Source of the DNA: Ancylostoma caninum
Taxonomy: Eukaryota; Nematoda; Chromadorea; Rhabditida; Ancylostomatidae
Direction of reading: 5' to 3'
DNA length: 64,000 nt
Assembly: GCA_037903475.1 (NCBI GenBank)
Contig: JBAJFG010000591.1
Location: forward strand, 434,001 to 498,000
Below, in pieces: positions 26,410-43,840 of this stretch. Both the position numbers and the translations under genes were made by a program. The notes below the pieces were generated by a model. The model had not been told where the DNA came from, ran no database searches, and was given only the letters and a program-made list of their open reading frames with translations. Each line of letters begins with the position of its first letter. The stretch's first letter is position 1.

Positions 26410-27292
26410 ATGTCTTCGCAAAATCAAGCGAAGTCAAAGGAAATGGACAGCAGATGCCGGCTTTGTGAGTCGCTGAGTTATATGTATAACTAGATGTGTC
26501 TAAGATCAGTTTGCTTTTATATCGGTAACTATTACTGAGCTTAGCTGCACTACATTCCGTTCCATAGCATCAAATTTTCTCTTTCGAGTGGCTGAACGCT
26601 TGACCGATGCAGTACGCGTGCTCGACCATGACCCGTCGTTGGCGCTCTATCGACTTCAAGGTACAGTCTATTTCGAGAGCGACGATAGTTGGGTGTTAAA
26701 GCGTAGTGCCTAACTTCCTTGCTTATCTGCATGCATGCTGAACACTTTGCTGCATTCTTTCCTCTAATATCTCCAGTCATCTTTCTTGGCTCACCATTCT
26801 GTTGGTTTCTCCGTGTTCATGTGGAATGGGAACTTTCAGAACATGTTGGAAGAAGCTTGCCTGGACTAGTGCAAAGAAGGATATTATTAAATCAACAAAC
26901 AGCACTGCTCTCAGGAGTTCAATTTGATCTTGAGAACGCTCTGAGGTGATTTCGATGATGATTTCAATTGCAACATCGAACTACGACCATAATTTCAACT
27001 TCAGCACCGTGGAGAGCATACGACAGTCGACGACAACATTCGATGAGTGTGCAGAAATGTTGCGGAACTGTATGTTTTACAAGCAACAGTTGGATTTTGA
27101 TGCCAATAGAAAGGTATTCAATTAGTTGGTTTTTAGCGATTTACCTACGTCTACCATCACCTTGCACTTTTTTCTTCACAGCTAGTATAAAAAAATAGTT
27201 TCTGCTTTCTTTTGTAGATATCTGAAGTGACGGTGAAGGGCCGCAGCAAATCGCTTCACGATGTCACGAGGCAGTCTGAGAAGGAAAAATGA
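26410..27292 (+). CDS. BORCS8: BORC complex subunit 8 (MEF2BNB/BORCS8)
   Basis: Subunit of BORC, the cytosolic-face lysosome complex that recruits ARL8 and kinesin for outward lysosome and synaptic-vesicle-precursor transport. Five exons with in-phase junctions: 26410-26464, 26568-26660, 26840-26945, 27005-27113 and 27218-27292, giving 146 residues; human BORCS8 is 119. Family landmarks are [20 protein letters not shown] (about residues 28-47), [30 protein letters not shown] and a helical end. The extra length is mainly a short polar N-terminus and a charged C-terminus (VTRQSEKEK). The start is the first ATG after a TTTTCAG acceptor. An AATAAA at 27600-27605 may end the transcript. It converges on RUVBL1. 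Confidence 0.93.
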
Positions 27293-27845
27293 CCGGGTGA
27301 TTTCTCCATGCATGGTGGGAACAAATCTTTCCCTTCTGATCTCTACTTCATATACTCTGTAGTCTTTGTTAATTTGCCACATTTACTGCATTTTCGTAGA
27401 TAAACATCAATATTATGGTGAAGTCATAAACGCTGTAATTTCATAACTAGAATACGTTTCTTGTTTACCTATTTAGGAGAGCGACGGCAACCCAAAAATC
27501 ACACTTTTAAACATAAGATATCATAAAATATATCAGTTTAGAAAAATATATAATGAAGTGCCATTAGCTCAACGCTGTATACGTCTGAACAACTCACTGA
27601 ATAAATGCGGAAGTATACAAAGGCACAGGCTTGTGGTTTTCAGGCTTTTATCGTGTAACGGGCACAGTCCGCTACCTCTCTTTTTTTTTCGTAAGCAAAT
27701 GAACAACAAATGAGTATCGAATGCATATTTCACAACATGTTCAACAAGAAAAACAAACAAATATAACAATCAAATTTCCACTTAAGATCTATAGGTAAAA
27801 TCCACCTAAACAATAAGAGCGATGAACTGACCCCAACGCTGACGT
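27293..27845. other. Convergent 3' intergenic region
   Basis: AT-rich 553 bp between the stop codons of BORCS8 (plus) and RUVBL1 (minus). AATAAA at 27600-27605 on the plus strand. No gene seen. Confidence 0.6.
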
Positions 27846-33152
<5,307 letters not shown>

Positions 33153-33700
33153 GCTATCTGAATGCTAGAAAATAATCGTAAAACTTGGTACTATGTAGGA
33201 CAAAGGAAATCCAGCACTGGCACAGGAACACCATAATATTTCGCACCTAGCTATAACAACGAGTACCATAACTAATACGAAAACACGAAGGAACACTTGG
33301 AAACAAATGTATGTTAAATCCTCACAAATTCGAACGTCTTTCGAAAAATAAATACATGTGCGATTACGGAGAAAACACCATTGTGAAACTCTGCGACGTC
33401 TGTTATTCGCTGACAAAAACCGTCTGTTCTAGAACAAGTCTATTGCGTGAGCCAAAGCTTGTGATGAATAAGATTAGAGTATATATCCCCAGACTTCACC
33501 TGTTCAGAACGAGTAGAAATGAACCGGCGATATAATAGGTAAGGATCGTGAAAATGATACGTATCGATTGCACGTTACATCGCCATGGATCGTTGCCAAA
33601 CGGAGCTCATCGCCCGTACCCTCGAAGATGTGCCCAAAATGAACTGGCGATGTGAGTGATAGCAATAGTGGAAACGATGCCTATCGATCGCTACGCCCCA
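33153..33700. other. Intergenic, short imperfect duplication
   Basis: Upstream of RUVBL1. Two related stretches, near 33520-33590 and 33635-33700, share GAACCGGCGAT/GAACTGGCGAT, GGAAACGATGCCTATCGAT and ATGATACGTATCGAT, so this is a degraded about 120-bp duplication. No gene seen. Confidence 0.5.
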
Positions 33701-33708
33701 TTTATTAT

Positions 33709-34320
33709 TGGGTTGAGGAATAAGTTCGTTCGGTTTTTTTCAACTTGTTTTTTCACGGTGATTTGAATCCTGCTTTACTTGCCGTCATAGTCCATTTTGT
33801 AGCTCTTGATTTGCTCTTTGCAGCCATTGCAACCACATCTTTCAATTCTCGCTTTACATTGTTTTCTACAGCGTGGATTGTGACCACCCAAGTCAACAAA
33901 GTTGAACCTCCCCGCAACCCACTATCGTTCGTCTTCAATCGTAGATCAAATGTGGCTCAATTGGCTAGTGATATCAAAGACGCCTAGAGAGAAACCTTTA
34001 ATCCTGAAAGGACAGCATAGAAGTGGTAAACCCACTTCAGACAGGGCAAATTTGGCTTTGAATTTGCTTCTTGTTCTGGACGCCCAGTTTGTGGGATATA
34101 AAGGCGATTATCCGCTAAGGTTGCTTTGGATGTAAAGAATAATCACTACTGTTGCTAACTTTGAACAATGTGTGAGTTTGGCTAACGCATTCCGTGCAAA
34201 ACCCCAAAATGCTCGATAAGAGGTGATCGTCCACATTGGGTGTGCTCGACTTCTCTGTCGAAATTTCGCCAAAATGACTAGAAAGAAACTCGACTGTAGG
34301 GGTCTTTCACTAGTAACCAC
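33709..34320. mobile_element. Possible mariner-like remnant (one end only)
   Basis: Begins ATTGGGTTGAGGAATAAGTTC, which looks like a mariner terminal repeat. The matching opposite end was not found and neither strand gives a recognisable transposase. Treat as a repeat of uncertain class. Confidence 0.3.
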
Positions 34321-34655
34321 TCTACAGGTTTAGTGCAGTCATACACAGCTTATTTTGTTCACATTCCTATTGATTTCACAAATTTTATCCCAAGAGTTGC
34401 GGTTGCGGGCTATAAATTGAGTCGTCTCCCACATGAATTCAAGTCTTTATGCGTGTTTATGAACAAATAGACATTAGAAACATGCATATCAACTCTACAT
34501 TCAAGTTTGCATAAATTTCCACATAATGAGCGTGACGTGAATTCACCTATTGAACTGCTAGACATTTTACGAGATTAAGCAATCAAGAAAACTCTAATTC
34601 AAGGACTGCTGCTGTTATAAATAGCATACTCAGTCATGGAGTTTTAATTTACCTA

Positions 34656-34938
34656 AAGTGGATAAAGTGGTCGGCGTTAATCAATCCCGTCACGAGGGAT
34701 GCGCCACGCATTCGACTTCATCTGAGCATCGTAGAGGCGTTGAATGCGTATGTGCCCTGTACAATGACTTGCGGGGGGCACCCGATGTACCAAGTCAGTG
34801 CTTCATCCTCCCAGACTCCTCTGTTACCAATTTACCGACCCCGGAGGGATGGAAGGCTTGGTTGGCCTCGGGCGGGATCGAACCATCGATCGTGTGCGTG
34901 CGCAGCGAGCCTCTTACCACTGCGCCACACGCGCCCTA
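34656..34938 (-). mobile_element. tRNA-derived SINE, copy 1
   Basis: Read on the minus strand the head contains an A-box-like TGGCGCAGTGGTAAGAGG and a B box GGTTCGATCCC. A tRNA-unrelated body and a CTTTATCC-type tail follow. Direct repeats AATTTACCTA flank it at 34646-34655 and 34939-34948, as expected for a target-primed insertion. About 283 bp. Homologous to 54819-55103. Confidence 0.85.
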
Positions 34939-34948
34939 AATTTACCTA

Positions 34949-35640
34949 GAAATGTTATAAATATATAGAAATCCAGTAGGATTTGTTGAGATTGGGCTTG
35001 GTAAAGGTGGTCGCCTGTAGGGTAGGCCAACATAGCATATCTTTGAAGACGACATTATTCCACTTTTGACAAAGATTTTCTATACCAAATTTTCTATCTC
35101 TGAGTGGTCTCCACTTTCCCAGTTTCAATGCTTTTCTATTCAAATTATGAACTCAAAGGTGGCGCTTTTGCCTTTTCTTACTTGCTTTCATGATGTGTGC
35201 TATGGGCGCGAGTCTGACAGATCTCAGGTGTTGTTGAGATGAACCTCGTGACCCATAACAGTATTGCGTACCATTACCTTCAATTACATTCAGAACACAC
35301 TCCTTGCAATGTTGCAAGCTCATTTCTTTAAAACGGATTAAAAAGATCTGTCCTAGAGAGTAGCTGTTTTGGCCTAAATAAGTGGTCGCAGAAACAACAC
35401 ACATGCTCGTATACAGGAAGATTATTGCTAGCCACTATACACGTTTTTTAGCATGTTCCACGATCTATCAGAGAATCCTAAATAAGCAATTAAGTCGACA
35501 ACATAGACGACAGCGACAATCCATGAAATACTCAGCTGTTTTACGTAGATGGTGTTGGATTGGAATGATATTATTTCGTTATCTAATCATGTCCCATTAG
35601 GGGATCGGTCGCCAAAGACCACTTGTATCGGGTGCGAGGA
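34949..35640. other. Intergenic, nothing recognised
   Basis: About 690 bp with only short chance frames on both strands. No repeat partner elsewhere in the window was noticed. Confidence 0.5.
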
Positions 35641-36060
35641 CTACCGGCGAATCCCTCGGCGCAGTAATTGCAACTTGCTTGCGAGATTACACCTTGTGAA
35701 TCGGCTGGAATGTGTTCGGCTGAGGTGAGGATTATGCTCGCGATCCCTGAGGTGACACACTGCCTTTAATGGCAGTGTGTCATCTCGTTTTCGTGTCTGA
35801 GGTTTAAGCGAATTCCGAATTTCCTTGGCGCTCTGAATCCAGCAGTACTCATGAAATGACACATAACGGTCTGTGAACCCGTTTTTGAAGGTTTTTCGGG
35901 ACGGGACTTGGAACAGTTTTTCGAGACGAGTGGACGCGTGAAGCCGTTGGTCTTATCGATCTGACTCGTTAAGATGTGTTCGCCAACGTTGCAACCGTGG
36001 CGGGCAGCCAACACAGTCGCAGACCGCTCCGCCCAAGTGGTCTGTGAACTGCACTTTCGG
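35641..36060. mobile_element. TTAA-type elements, family B relatives, joined at one TTAA
   Basis: At 35760-35775 the sequence reads CTGCCT-TTAA-TGGCAG, so one element end meets another at a single TTAA. The right-hand body (GTTTTTGAAGG, CTTATCGATCTGACTCGTTAAG, GGCGGGCAGCCAACACAG) is a diverged relative of 23599-23989 and 48182-48586. Outer limits are uncertain; a run of 14 C lies at about 36062. Confidence 0.55.
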
Positions 36061-36882
36061 ACCCCCCCCCCCCCGAAAAGGAGTTTTTGTCATTTTCATA
36101 TGTTTTTTTCGTACATTATTGGGATGAGCGTGACGAGGTCCGTGCCAAAGAGTTCTTCATTTTTGAAGGAGCAGGGAGATTTTCCGTTTCCGTGTTCTCA
36201 GTAGTGAGTTTCCGTGACTCTTCTCTGTTATTGGAGCACTATTTAGTGTAATCAAATAAATAAATAAGCAAATATATAATAAATTTGACAAATCATCTTG
36301 TTAGTCTTTAGATCCCATTAGTAAGACGAAAAAATTTTTATCTTAGAATTACCACTAAAAGTGATACCAGCGAATTCTTCCTAATCCAACCAAGGTACTC
36401 GCTTCCATAAAGAATTATCCCTTTCTTTTTTTTTTTTTTACTAAACCAGGAGTTCTTGAAAGAATTTGAGCAATTTCTGTTGTGTACGTAATAGCGTCAA
36501 TCTTACAATTGGAATGCAACAACAATACATAACAAAACATTTATCTCTCTCTATTACTCGTAGCAATCACATGAAGAGAGCCACAAGCACTGCAGTTTTG
36601 TTTCATCACCATCTCGGAGATTGATGGAGGCCAAGTCCTGGAATATGAAATTTATTTATGCTTACGTGCACCTATCAGTGCTCATGTTAGTTAGAGCATA
36701 GTTTATTCATTCAGATGGTGCACTTCACGAACTGGTCAGCCTTGCGGCTACGTTCTCACTGGAGTGTGGTGATACTCCCTTCATACACTTCCATTGATTC
36801 CAGCAGCTGATAATCTATCATCCCGCTCGAATGCCAAGCTTAGCCACGTAGCTGACCGGTACGTGGAGAGTGAATCGTTTAA
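36061..36882. other. Intergenic, AT-rich
   Basis: Contains a poly-C run at about 36062-36075 and an AT-rich stretch around 36240-36300. No gene or bounded element seen. Confidence 0.5.
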
Positions 36883-37520
36883 CACGTTGACGACAATGGG
36901 ACCCACCGGTGGGTCCCACTCTGGCGGCCACCAGGGACCAAGGGACCCACCGGTGGGTCCCACGTCAAAAATGGGGTTCTCCAAATCCGAATCCCGTGAA
37001 AGTTTGCGTAGGTGGGTAATTTCACGTGATGAACTTGAATATGACCACCGTTTTGTACCGTAGCCCTTGTTCCGCAGGTTACGCTAGGTATACTGTAGAA
37101 AAACGAATCTTTCAGAAACTGCTGAAACTTTGCACAGGTAGGTTATTTTACATGCTGATTACGAAAATAATAACCATTTTGTACCGTAACCCTTGTTCCG
37201 CAGGACCTAGACCAAAAGCAAGACCTGAAGCAAAACAGCTGCATCACTCACACTCTGCGCTGGAAATGAATGTCACATTCGTGATCTGCACACGAAATAA
37301 TCCCCGTGTGCAAAATTTCAAAGAATTCTGAGAGATTTGGTTTTCTACAGTATACCTACCGTAACCCTACAAATATGGGTTACGGTAGAAAATGTATGTC
37401 ATATTCGTGATCTGCGTCTCATGTTACTATGTTCCGGTAAGACAAATTCAGAAATAAAGGTAGAATTAGTCTTGGTCCCACGTCGCACCCACAGCGAAAA
37501 CGTTAATTGTCGTCAATGTG
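36883..37520. mobile_element. Non-autonomous piggyBac-like element with TTAA target duplication
   Basis: Starts CACGTTGACGACAAT and ends ATTGTCGTCAATGTG, flanked on both sides by TTAA (36879-36882 and 37521-37524). TTAA duplication is the piggyBac hallmark. Two perfect 20-bp palindromes GGGACCCACCGGTGGGTCCC lie just inside the left end. Inside are repeated pieces (CCGTAGCCCTTGTTCCGCAGG at 37069 and CCGTAACCCTTGTTCCGCAGG at 37184). No transposase. Confidence 0.8.
36898..36961. repeat. Pair of perfect 20-bp palindromes
   Basis: GGGACCCACCGGTGGGTCCC occurs at 36898-36917 and again at 36942-36961. Each copy is identical to its own reverse complement. Confidence 0.95.
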
Positions 37521-37884
37521 TTAAATAAATAGACCGTAGGTATGTTAAATCAGCGCAAGAACATAAGCTTTCTAGATCAGATGTATTATAGCTTTCAAGA
37601 CCTTCTTCATGAAGAAAATAGGTGAATTTTGGAGATTGCCGTTATCGAGACACGCTCGCATGCGCTGCCCCATGCAACGTAATACTCTGATTGCGAATCC
37701 ACCCATTCCGCTGACATAGCAGCTCTCATTTTCGTCTGACAAAGGAAGTGCAAGAGGTCAGGCTTGCAGATCAAAATGAAACTTATCTGGCTTGAATCCT
37801 TGTCTGACGAGGTGCTACAGTATATATTTCATTTCTGGCCTGGGTTCCAAAAATTAGATATCCCACTACAGTGCTATATGCGTT

Positions 37885-40800
37885 GCCCACGGATCTCCCT
37901 CTTACGGGGGATCCCAGCCGATTCGCTCGAGGCTACGTGGCGCGACCCCTGGTGGCGGATAAGGGGTTTGTCGCGGAACAAAAGCAACCATGGCTTGCCC
38001 TGCGACACGGGTAGATCTAGGGGACGGACTCATTAGTTCGATAGTGCTGGATTCGATCCATACGGCCGGCATATGAGTGTGAACATGCACTCACGGGTGT
38101 GTGCAAATGCTTTATGGCTGTATCCTGCAGTTCGTATTTAGTCGAAAGCTCGCACTCTAACGATTGGAAAGCGAATGAGAAGCGAGTAGGGACGGCCTCT
38201 AACAAACAAGTCTTTTATCCATGGGGGGATCCTTCTCCCCGTGAATCGAATGCCGGCGAAAGGCCGTAGTGAAAGGCCGGCTGACGAACATCCCACGTCA
38301 CGTCTAATGGATCATGACGTCAAATGGATTTAAGGAAAAGGCTACGGCGTACACGGGAATCGACGCCCACTCGCTGGGCCCGGTGAGTGTGGACAAAAAT
38401 ATGGGAGAGTTCTCGATGCCTTGCGAACGGCAGCATCGGGGGGAAGCAGGCGAGTCGTTAAGGATAACAACAGCGCTGCAGCGCCGTCGAATTGACTTTT
38501 GCGCGGCGCAGGAGACGAGATGGTCTGGCAGCAAGTCCAAGGGCATCGGGTGCGGCTTCAAAATCGTCTACAATGACTGCCCAAGTACAAGAAATGGTGT
38601 CGGCATCATTGTCTCCGAACGGTTCAGGGACTCCATAGCAGGCGTAGAGAGTTTTGACGACCATCTTATGAAGATTGTTATCGTCATGTTGGAAAGGCGC
38701 ATCCGCCTTTGCTCGGCAGACGGAATGTTGAGATGGAGCCAAAGACGACTTCTGAGCCCTGATTGATAAGAAGACCGCAGCAGTATCACCAGAAGATACG
38801 GTCATCATCGCGGGAGACGTGAATGTTCACGTAGGAGTGACGAAGGAGGGCTACAGGTGCCACAGCGGCTTTGGATACGGGGTGCGTAGCGACGCATTCT
38901 CCACCACGTCGAGCGTCATAACCTTGTCATGGTGAACATGAGATTTCGAAGGCAACGACCATCACATTTCGTCTCGTTCTACAGCGGCAGCAACAAGACG
39001 CAGATCGACTACGTCTTCGTGAGGCATCGAGACCACAAGCTCGTCACGGATGCAAAAGTCGCACCGTACGAGACGGTCACGTCGCAGCACCGGCCGCTAA
39101 TCTGCACGACGAAAATGACGCCGCCAAACAAGAAACGTTCGAACCAAGTGGTGGAGAATAAGAAAGAAAGAGCAGTCACCTCTCACATCCAGTTGCTGCC
39201 TACACCAACGTCAACGAAGCACGGCGAAAAGCAACCGATCGATCTCATCCTCGCAACTGCTCGCTTCGAACTCGGCACGACCGAACCTGATCGACGGAAG
39301 ATTGATAGGAAGACTTGGCTTTGAACCGAGGAAGTGATAGCGAAAGTTAGCGAAAAGAAGCAGCTATACCACTTCTTTTTCGACAATAAAACGGCAGACA
39401 AATGGAAGGAGATACAAGGGAGCGAAGAGGGCTGCGTAGAAAGCCGTGGCGGCTGCGAAAGCGGCTCATTACGATCAAGCCAGTAAGAAGTTAAACTGGA
39501 GAGACGGTGAGCGCTTCATCTATCGACTAGCGAAATCGCGTCAGCGCCAAGCAGACGACGTCGAGAAGTTTCACGGCGTCGACAACGACCAAGGTCACCC
39601 CGGTGGATCGCAAGAAGGTAATGCAACGATGGAGGGATTATTTCGAGGTCTCGACAGAAAAATTTGTCCATCTACTCGTCCCAGAAGTCCTGCCCACCTT
39701 CGAGCCAGTGCAGCCAATCACATTCGAAGAGAGCATGTATGCATTGAAGCAAAGAAGTCAGGCAAAGCGACTGGCCTAGATGATACGGCAGCGGAATTGT
39801 GGAAGTCGTAGTGGTGGAAGTCCGCTGATTGGAAATTCTTTAATCTAGTCATAGCGGGGAAGAAGGTGCCCGTGGACTGGCAGCGAAGCACTACCATCCC
39901 GATCTGGAAGGGCAAGGGTAGCCCCGCTGACTGCGCGAACTATCGAACAGTCCATCTGTTGTCACATACCACGAAGATCTTCGAAGGCATCATTGTTCGG
40001 CAAATTCACGAAATCGCCCAGCTATCTCCCAACCAATCCGGATGCGATACTACCGATGCCACGCAACTCGTCTCCTGATCGAGAAGCGTCATGAGAAGGA
40101 AAGACCATTGCACTTAGCTTTGATAGATCTGGGGAAGGCCTTCGACCGCGTCCCCCATGAAGTCATTTGGTACGCTCTGCGACTTCACAGCATTCGCGAA
40201 GAGCTCATCGAATGGATGCAGATTCTTTACGGCGATCACAGGAGTAAAGTGCTCTCCCCGCTTCTTTCCATCGTTGTCGTGGATTTCATCACAAAGGCCC
40301 TTCACAGACCAGCGCCGTGGACGCTGCTGTACGCGGATGACGTCATGCTAGCATCCGAAGACAAAGGCGAACTTAAACAGCAGACGCAAGCGCGGAGTTA
40401 CCAGCTGGCACGGTTCGCTCTCCGGCTCAACTTAAGAAGCCCGAGTATTTGACCACCGACGAAGACAAGCCCGGCATTATCAAAGTTAATGGTACGAACC
40501 TCCCGCGAGCCGCTATATTCAAATGGCTCGGCTCAGTGGTTTCATCAGACGGTAGCCTCGTCCATGAAATCACCGCATGCGTCAACGCTGCGTGGTTTAA
40601 GTGGCGCTCACTGACTGGTGTGCTGTGCGACAACTGACTGGTGTGCTGTGCGACAAAGACATACCAGACCGCCTCAAATGGAAGATCTACCGTACCGCGG
40701 TGCGTTCTGTCGTGTTGTATGGCATGTCCTTGGTGATGGTGGTCCATGAGAATGCTGCTGTGGATGGCCGGCGTCACACAACTCGGTCGCATTTGCAGCC

Positions 40801-41115
40801 AAGACATACGACAGCGATACGGGGTTGTAGCGGTAGCCAACAAGCTCCGTGAGGCGAGTCTGCGATGGCTCGGTCACGTTCTTCGTGCCGAGGCGATAAA
40901 ATCTGTAGGATTAGCTTCGACCTAGAGGTGCCAGAAAAGTGACCTAAAGGTCGAACAAAGTGAAGATGGCTTGACACTCTACACGCTGACCTGTAGCTGG
41001 CTAGGATCCATCCCGACCAAGCGCACAGCAGGGCAATGTGGCGTCAAAGTATCAGCAAAGCGGACCCCGCTGCGAAAGGGGAAAAATGCTGAGAAAGAAG
41101 AAGAATTATAATAGA
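37885..41115 (+). pseudogene. Decayed RTE-type non-LTR retrotransposon
   Basis: An apurinic-type endonuclease is visible in several frames from about 38455. It has FCAAQETRWSG with the catalytic Glu, GVGIIVSERF, IIAGDVNVHVG and QIDYVFVR near 39000, and the final SQHRPL. Reverse transcriptase follows: WQRSTTIPIWKGKGSPADC (39892), LIDLGKAFDRVPHEV (40120-40160), YADDVMLASE (40332) and DRLKWKIYRTAVRSVVLYG (40660-40720). Frameshifts, stops, a deletion between HRSKV and LSPLL and a 22-bp tandem duplication (about 40612-40655) make it inactive. The leader from about 37885 and the end (AAAATGCTGAGAAAGAAG) are approximate limits. The order of domains and the SQHRPL and KGKG.....C motifs are typical of the RTE clade. 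Confidence 0.85.
40612..40655 (+). repeat. 22-bp tandem duplication in the RTE copy
   Basis: CTGACTGGTGTGCTGTGCGAC is repeated back to back and introduces a stop in the reverse-transcriptase frame. Confidence 0.85.
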
Positions 41116-41420
41116 AGAAGTGCTGTATGCATTGCAGCATATGCCACTCAGCGAGCAGGGTAGGTATTCGACTATAATGAAGAGGGTTGAGGGTTTGAAC
41201 GCCGTCAAGACTATTCTGCATTTTTGCTTGTCATTCCTTTTATTTGTTGAAATTAAATTCAAAAGGTTAGAATGATACCTATCCTTATTGACGTTTCAAT
41301 CAAGAAATAACTACATAATATCAGGCGTGGTTTTCGTACGGTTTTCCTACGAGTCCTATAAAATAGTGAATTTTCCATTTAAAACGAAAAAAGAATTGCC
41401 ATTTTTGAAAAACAACATGC
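41116..41420. other. Inter-element spacer
   Basis: About 305 bp between the RTE remnant and the family A foldback. Nothing recognised. Confidence 0.5.
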
Positions 41421-41573
41421 AGGAAAATCCAAATGTACACAGAAAAGAGTAGGAGCCGCGGCGCTGCTCTCATGGGCAGGGACGTGGGCCCTCTACATGC
41501 TGAGCGCCTGCGTCTCTGCCCAAGACAGCCGCGTCACGGTCCCGACCCTTGTCTGCATACATTTGGACTTCCC
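41421..41573. mobile_element. Foldback MITE, family A, copy 3
   Basis: Starts AGGAAAATCCAAATGTACAC and ends, inverted, GTCTGCATACATTTGGACTTCCCTGTA. GC-rich arms (GAGCCGCGGCGCTGCTCT and inverse). Confidence 0.8.
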
Positions 41574-41797
41574 TGTATGTTGAAAGCACTTCGCCCGCGA
41601 GTTAAAGTATTAGGTCACATCACTTCTCAAGATTCTCAGTTGTAGAGAACAGTTGGTTTGGACACTTCGTTGATTCATGCACCGCCGTTTTTGCCAGTAA
41701 ATGGTTTCTCAATGATGCTCATTTTTTGCTTTGAATGAAAAGTTTACCATTCTACTCAAGGGAAAACTGTGCGATCAGTAAATTACTTTTATTATAT

Positions 41798-43840
41798 CAG
41801 GTTGGTGCGAAATCAATTGCCGTTTTGGGGAATGCTCTTCTCTTCTGTGGAATTTGAGCAACTTCGAATCAATTTGTGTGACCTTCTGAAAGGGCTTTCC
41901 CCTCTCTTCCATAAGCCGCTTGAATATTCTGGCTAGCTCCTCTCACTACCTTTTGGTAAAGTTGCGAGCAAGTGATGAGCCAACGTGATTTTTGGGTAAG
42001 CATGGTTAACCACTTCAAGCTCGACCATTTTCAATCGGAGGTATCCGGTAATCTTGTATTTGTTTTCATTCAGAATCAGCTGTCCAATAGACAGTGAGTT
42101 ACTGGTTCGTGAAATTTTCTTCCAGGGATTTTGGACCCCAAGGCAACCACGGTCGTGATAACAGGTTGTTCCTTGGCGATCAAATGTTAAAGAGAGTCGT
42201 GGAACCTAAATCAGATCATAGTATTCGGACGTTGAAAGCAGAGATGGATGTTGACTATTTTACAATTTCGAAACATTTGAATTCAATCGACAGGGTAAGA
42301 AAGGCGCGGAAGTGAACACCACACGATTTAAATGATGACCAGCGTCTCGCCCGCTCTGACATCCTTTCTAAACTAATTTTTTGTCCCCAAACGACGCATT
42401 TCTGGAATATGTAACTACTGTAGATGAAGCCCGATTTCTGTACGATAAAAAGAAATGCGAATGAATATGGGTAGAGATATTTTCCCACTTCTGAGTTTTG
42501 CTGAACCAGATTTTCTCTCTACGAAGGTTGTGTCAGAAGTTTGGTGGTGCTGCAAGGGTGTGATTGACTGCAGCCTTCTCCAATCTAGTCAATCGTTGAC
42601 AGCAGCGTCCTAGTATTGCAATTTCGAGTCGATGTCCAAAATTCTGCTATAGGTATGGGTGGCAGTGGTGAACAGAATCAGTTTTTTCCCTGCTCCAGTA
42701 TAGCGCTACGCCCCTCACTTAAAGGCAGTTTCTCAGCTCATTGACCGCATTCGAGATTTTCACGTCGATCGGACATATGCGAGCCGCTGAGTACAACGAT
42801 GTTCTTCAAGTTTTGTGAGAATGTCGAAAACTCCATAAGTTCATAGGTCCATACACTCCATAGGTTTCTTTGGCCAAGAATTTTGAAATTCTCGGCCAAA
42901 GAAAGGCTTCATTCTGCAGTAAGAGCTAGCTGAGGGTGCGGCATGTTTTTCCGACTCAACAGTACTTGATCAGTTGATAACTGCCACTGCATGGAAGTTC
43001 ATTCTTATGTGCAACCTTAACTTCTCAGCTCCGCTTTTGCTAGCTTCTTGGCAAGGAAACTCGTCCGCTCCAGTATTGAATTTGGCCTTCAAAGTAGGGG
43101 TTTTTACCGTTTTTTCATTTTAAGCACATTATTGGAATCAGCATGTCGAGTAGGACCAGATTCCGTTGATATCTTGATACCAGTGGCGGACGCAGGGGGG
43201 GGGGGGAGCGCGCGCCCTCCCCTGAGAATGGGTCGCCAAATTTTCGAAATTACTTTACAATACAAATAAAAATCTTGTATTAGTTTATTTTTAATTGTTT
43301 ATTTTTATTATTTTTAATATATTTTTTATTTATTGTTTATTATTATAATTAATATTATTATTAATTTTATTTTCCGTCTGGGTCCCCAAAACGGCGGAGA
43401 CCCCACTTTTCTTCCCACGCCCCCCCTCCCGTCCACTTTCTGCGTCCGCCACTGCTTGATACCCATCATGAGGTGAGACACTGCCTTCAAAAACTCACGT
43501 AGCAAAAACGGGCGCAGTCAATCGTCGAGGTTCTCATTCATACCCGTCATTGCAAACACCTTTTCCTTACCGTCTATCCTTTTCCCGAGGCCCAGATGCA
43601 AATATGCGACAGCGGCAGACTTCCGATCTAGAGCATGTCAAGATCGCCTTCCAAAAATTTTTAGATTTTTGCGATCTCAGTTTTCAAAGTTTGCAAAGGC
43701 ATAATATTCCCATTTCATTGTTAGAGAAGGTTTGATGAATTGAACGGACATTAAGCTGATGAAGATTGTTGTGTTTAAGCTAAGTTCTAACACTTTGAAG
43801 TGAGGTGTTTGTTTCGGCAATTAATTTCGCACTAACCTGA
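41798..43840 (+). mobile_element. Decayed mariner element carrying a nested hAT MITE
   Basis: Inverted ends TCAGGTTGGTGCGAAATCAA and, inverted, TCAGGTTAGTGCGAAATTAA. The plus strand holds a broken transposase: WFVKFSSRDF and LKAEMDVDYFTISKHLNSIDRV (helix-turn-helix region, 42100-42310), TPHDLNDDQRLARSD shifted after it, then stops. Later parts (VWW.CKGVID at about 42540) are barely recognisable. Without the nested 274-bp MITE it is about 1.76 kb, longer than a typical 1.3-kb mariner, so it may hold further insertions. Confidence 0.8.
43181..43454. mobile_element. hAT-type MITE, family C, copy 1 (nested in mariner)
   Basis: Ends CAGTGGCGGACGCAG and CTGCGTCCGCCACTG, with an 8-bp direct target duplication CTTGATAC at 43173-43180 and 43455-43462. 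Eight-base duplications and CAGTGGCGG ends are typical of hAT elements. The interior is a poly-G start and a long AT tract, no gene. Confidence 0.93.
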
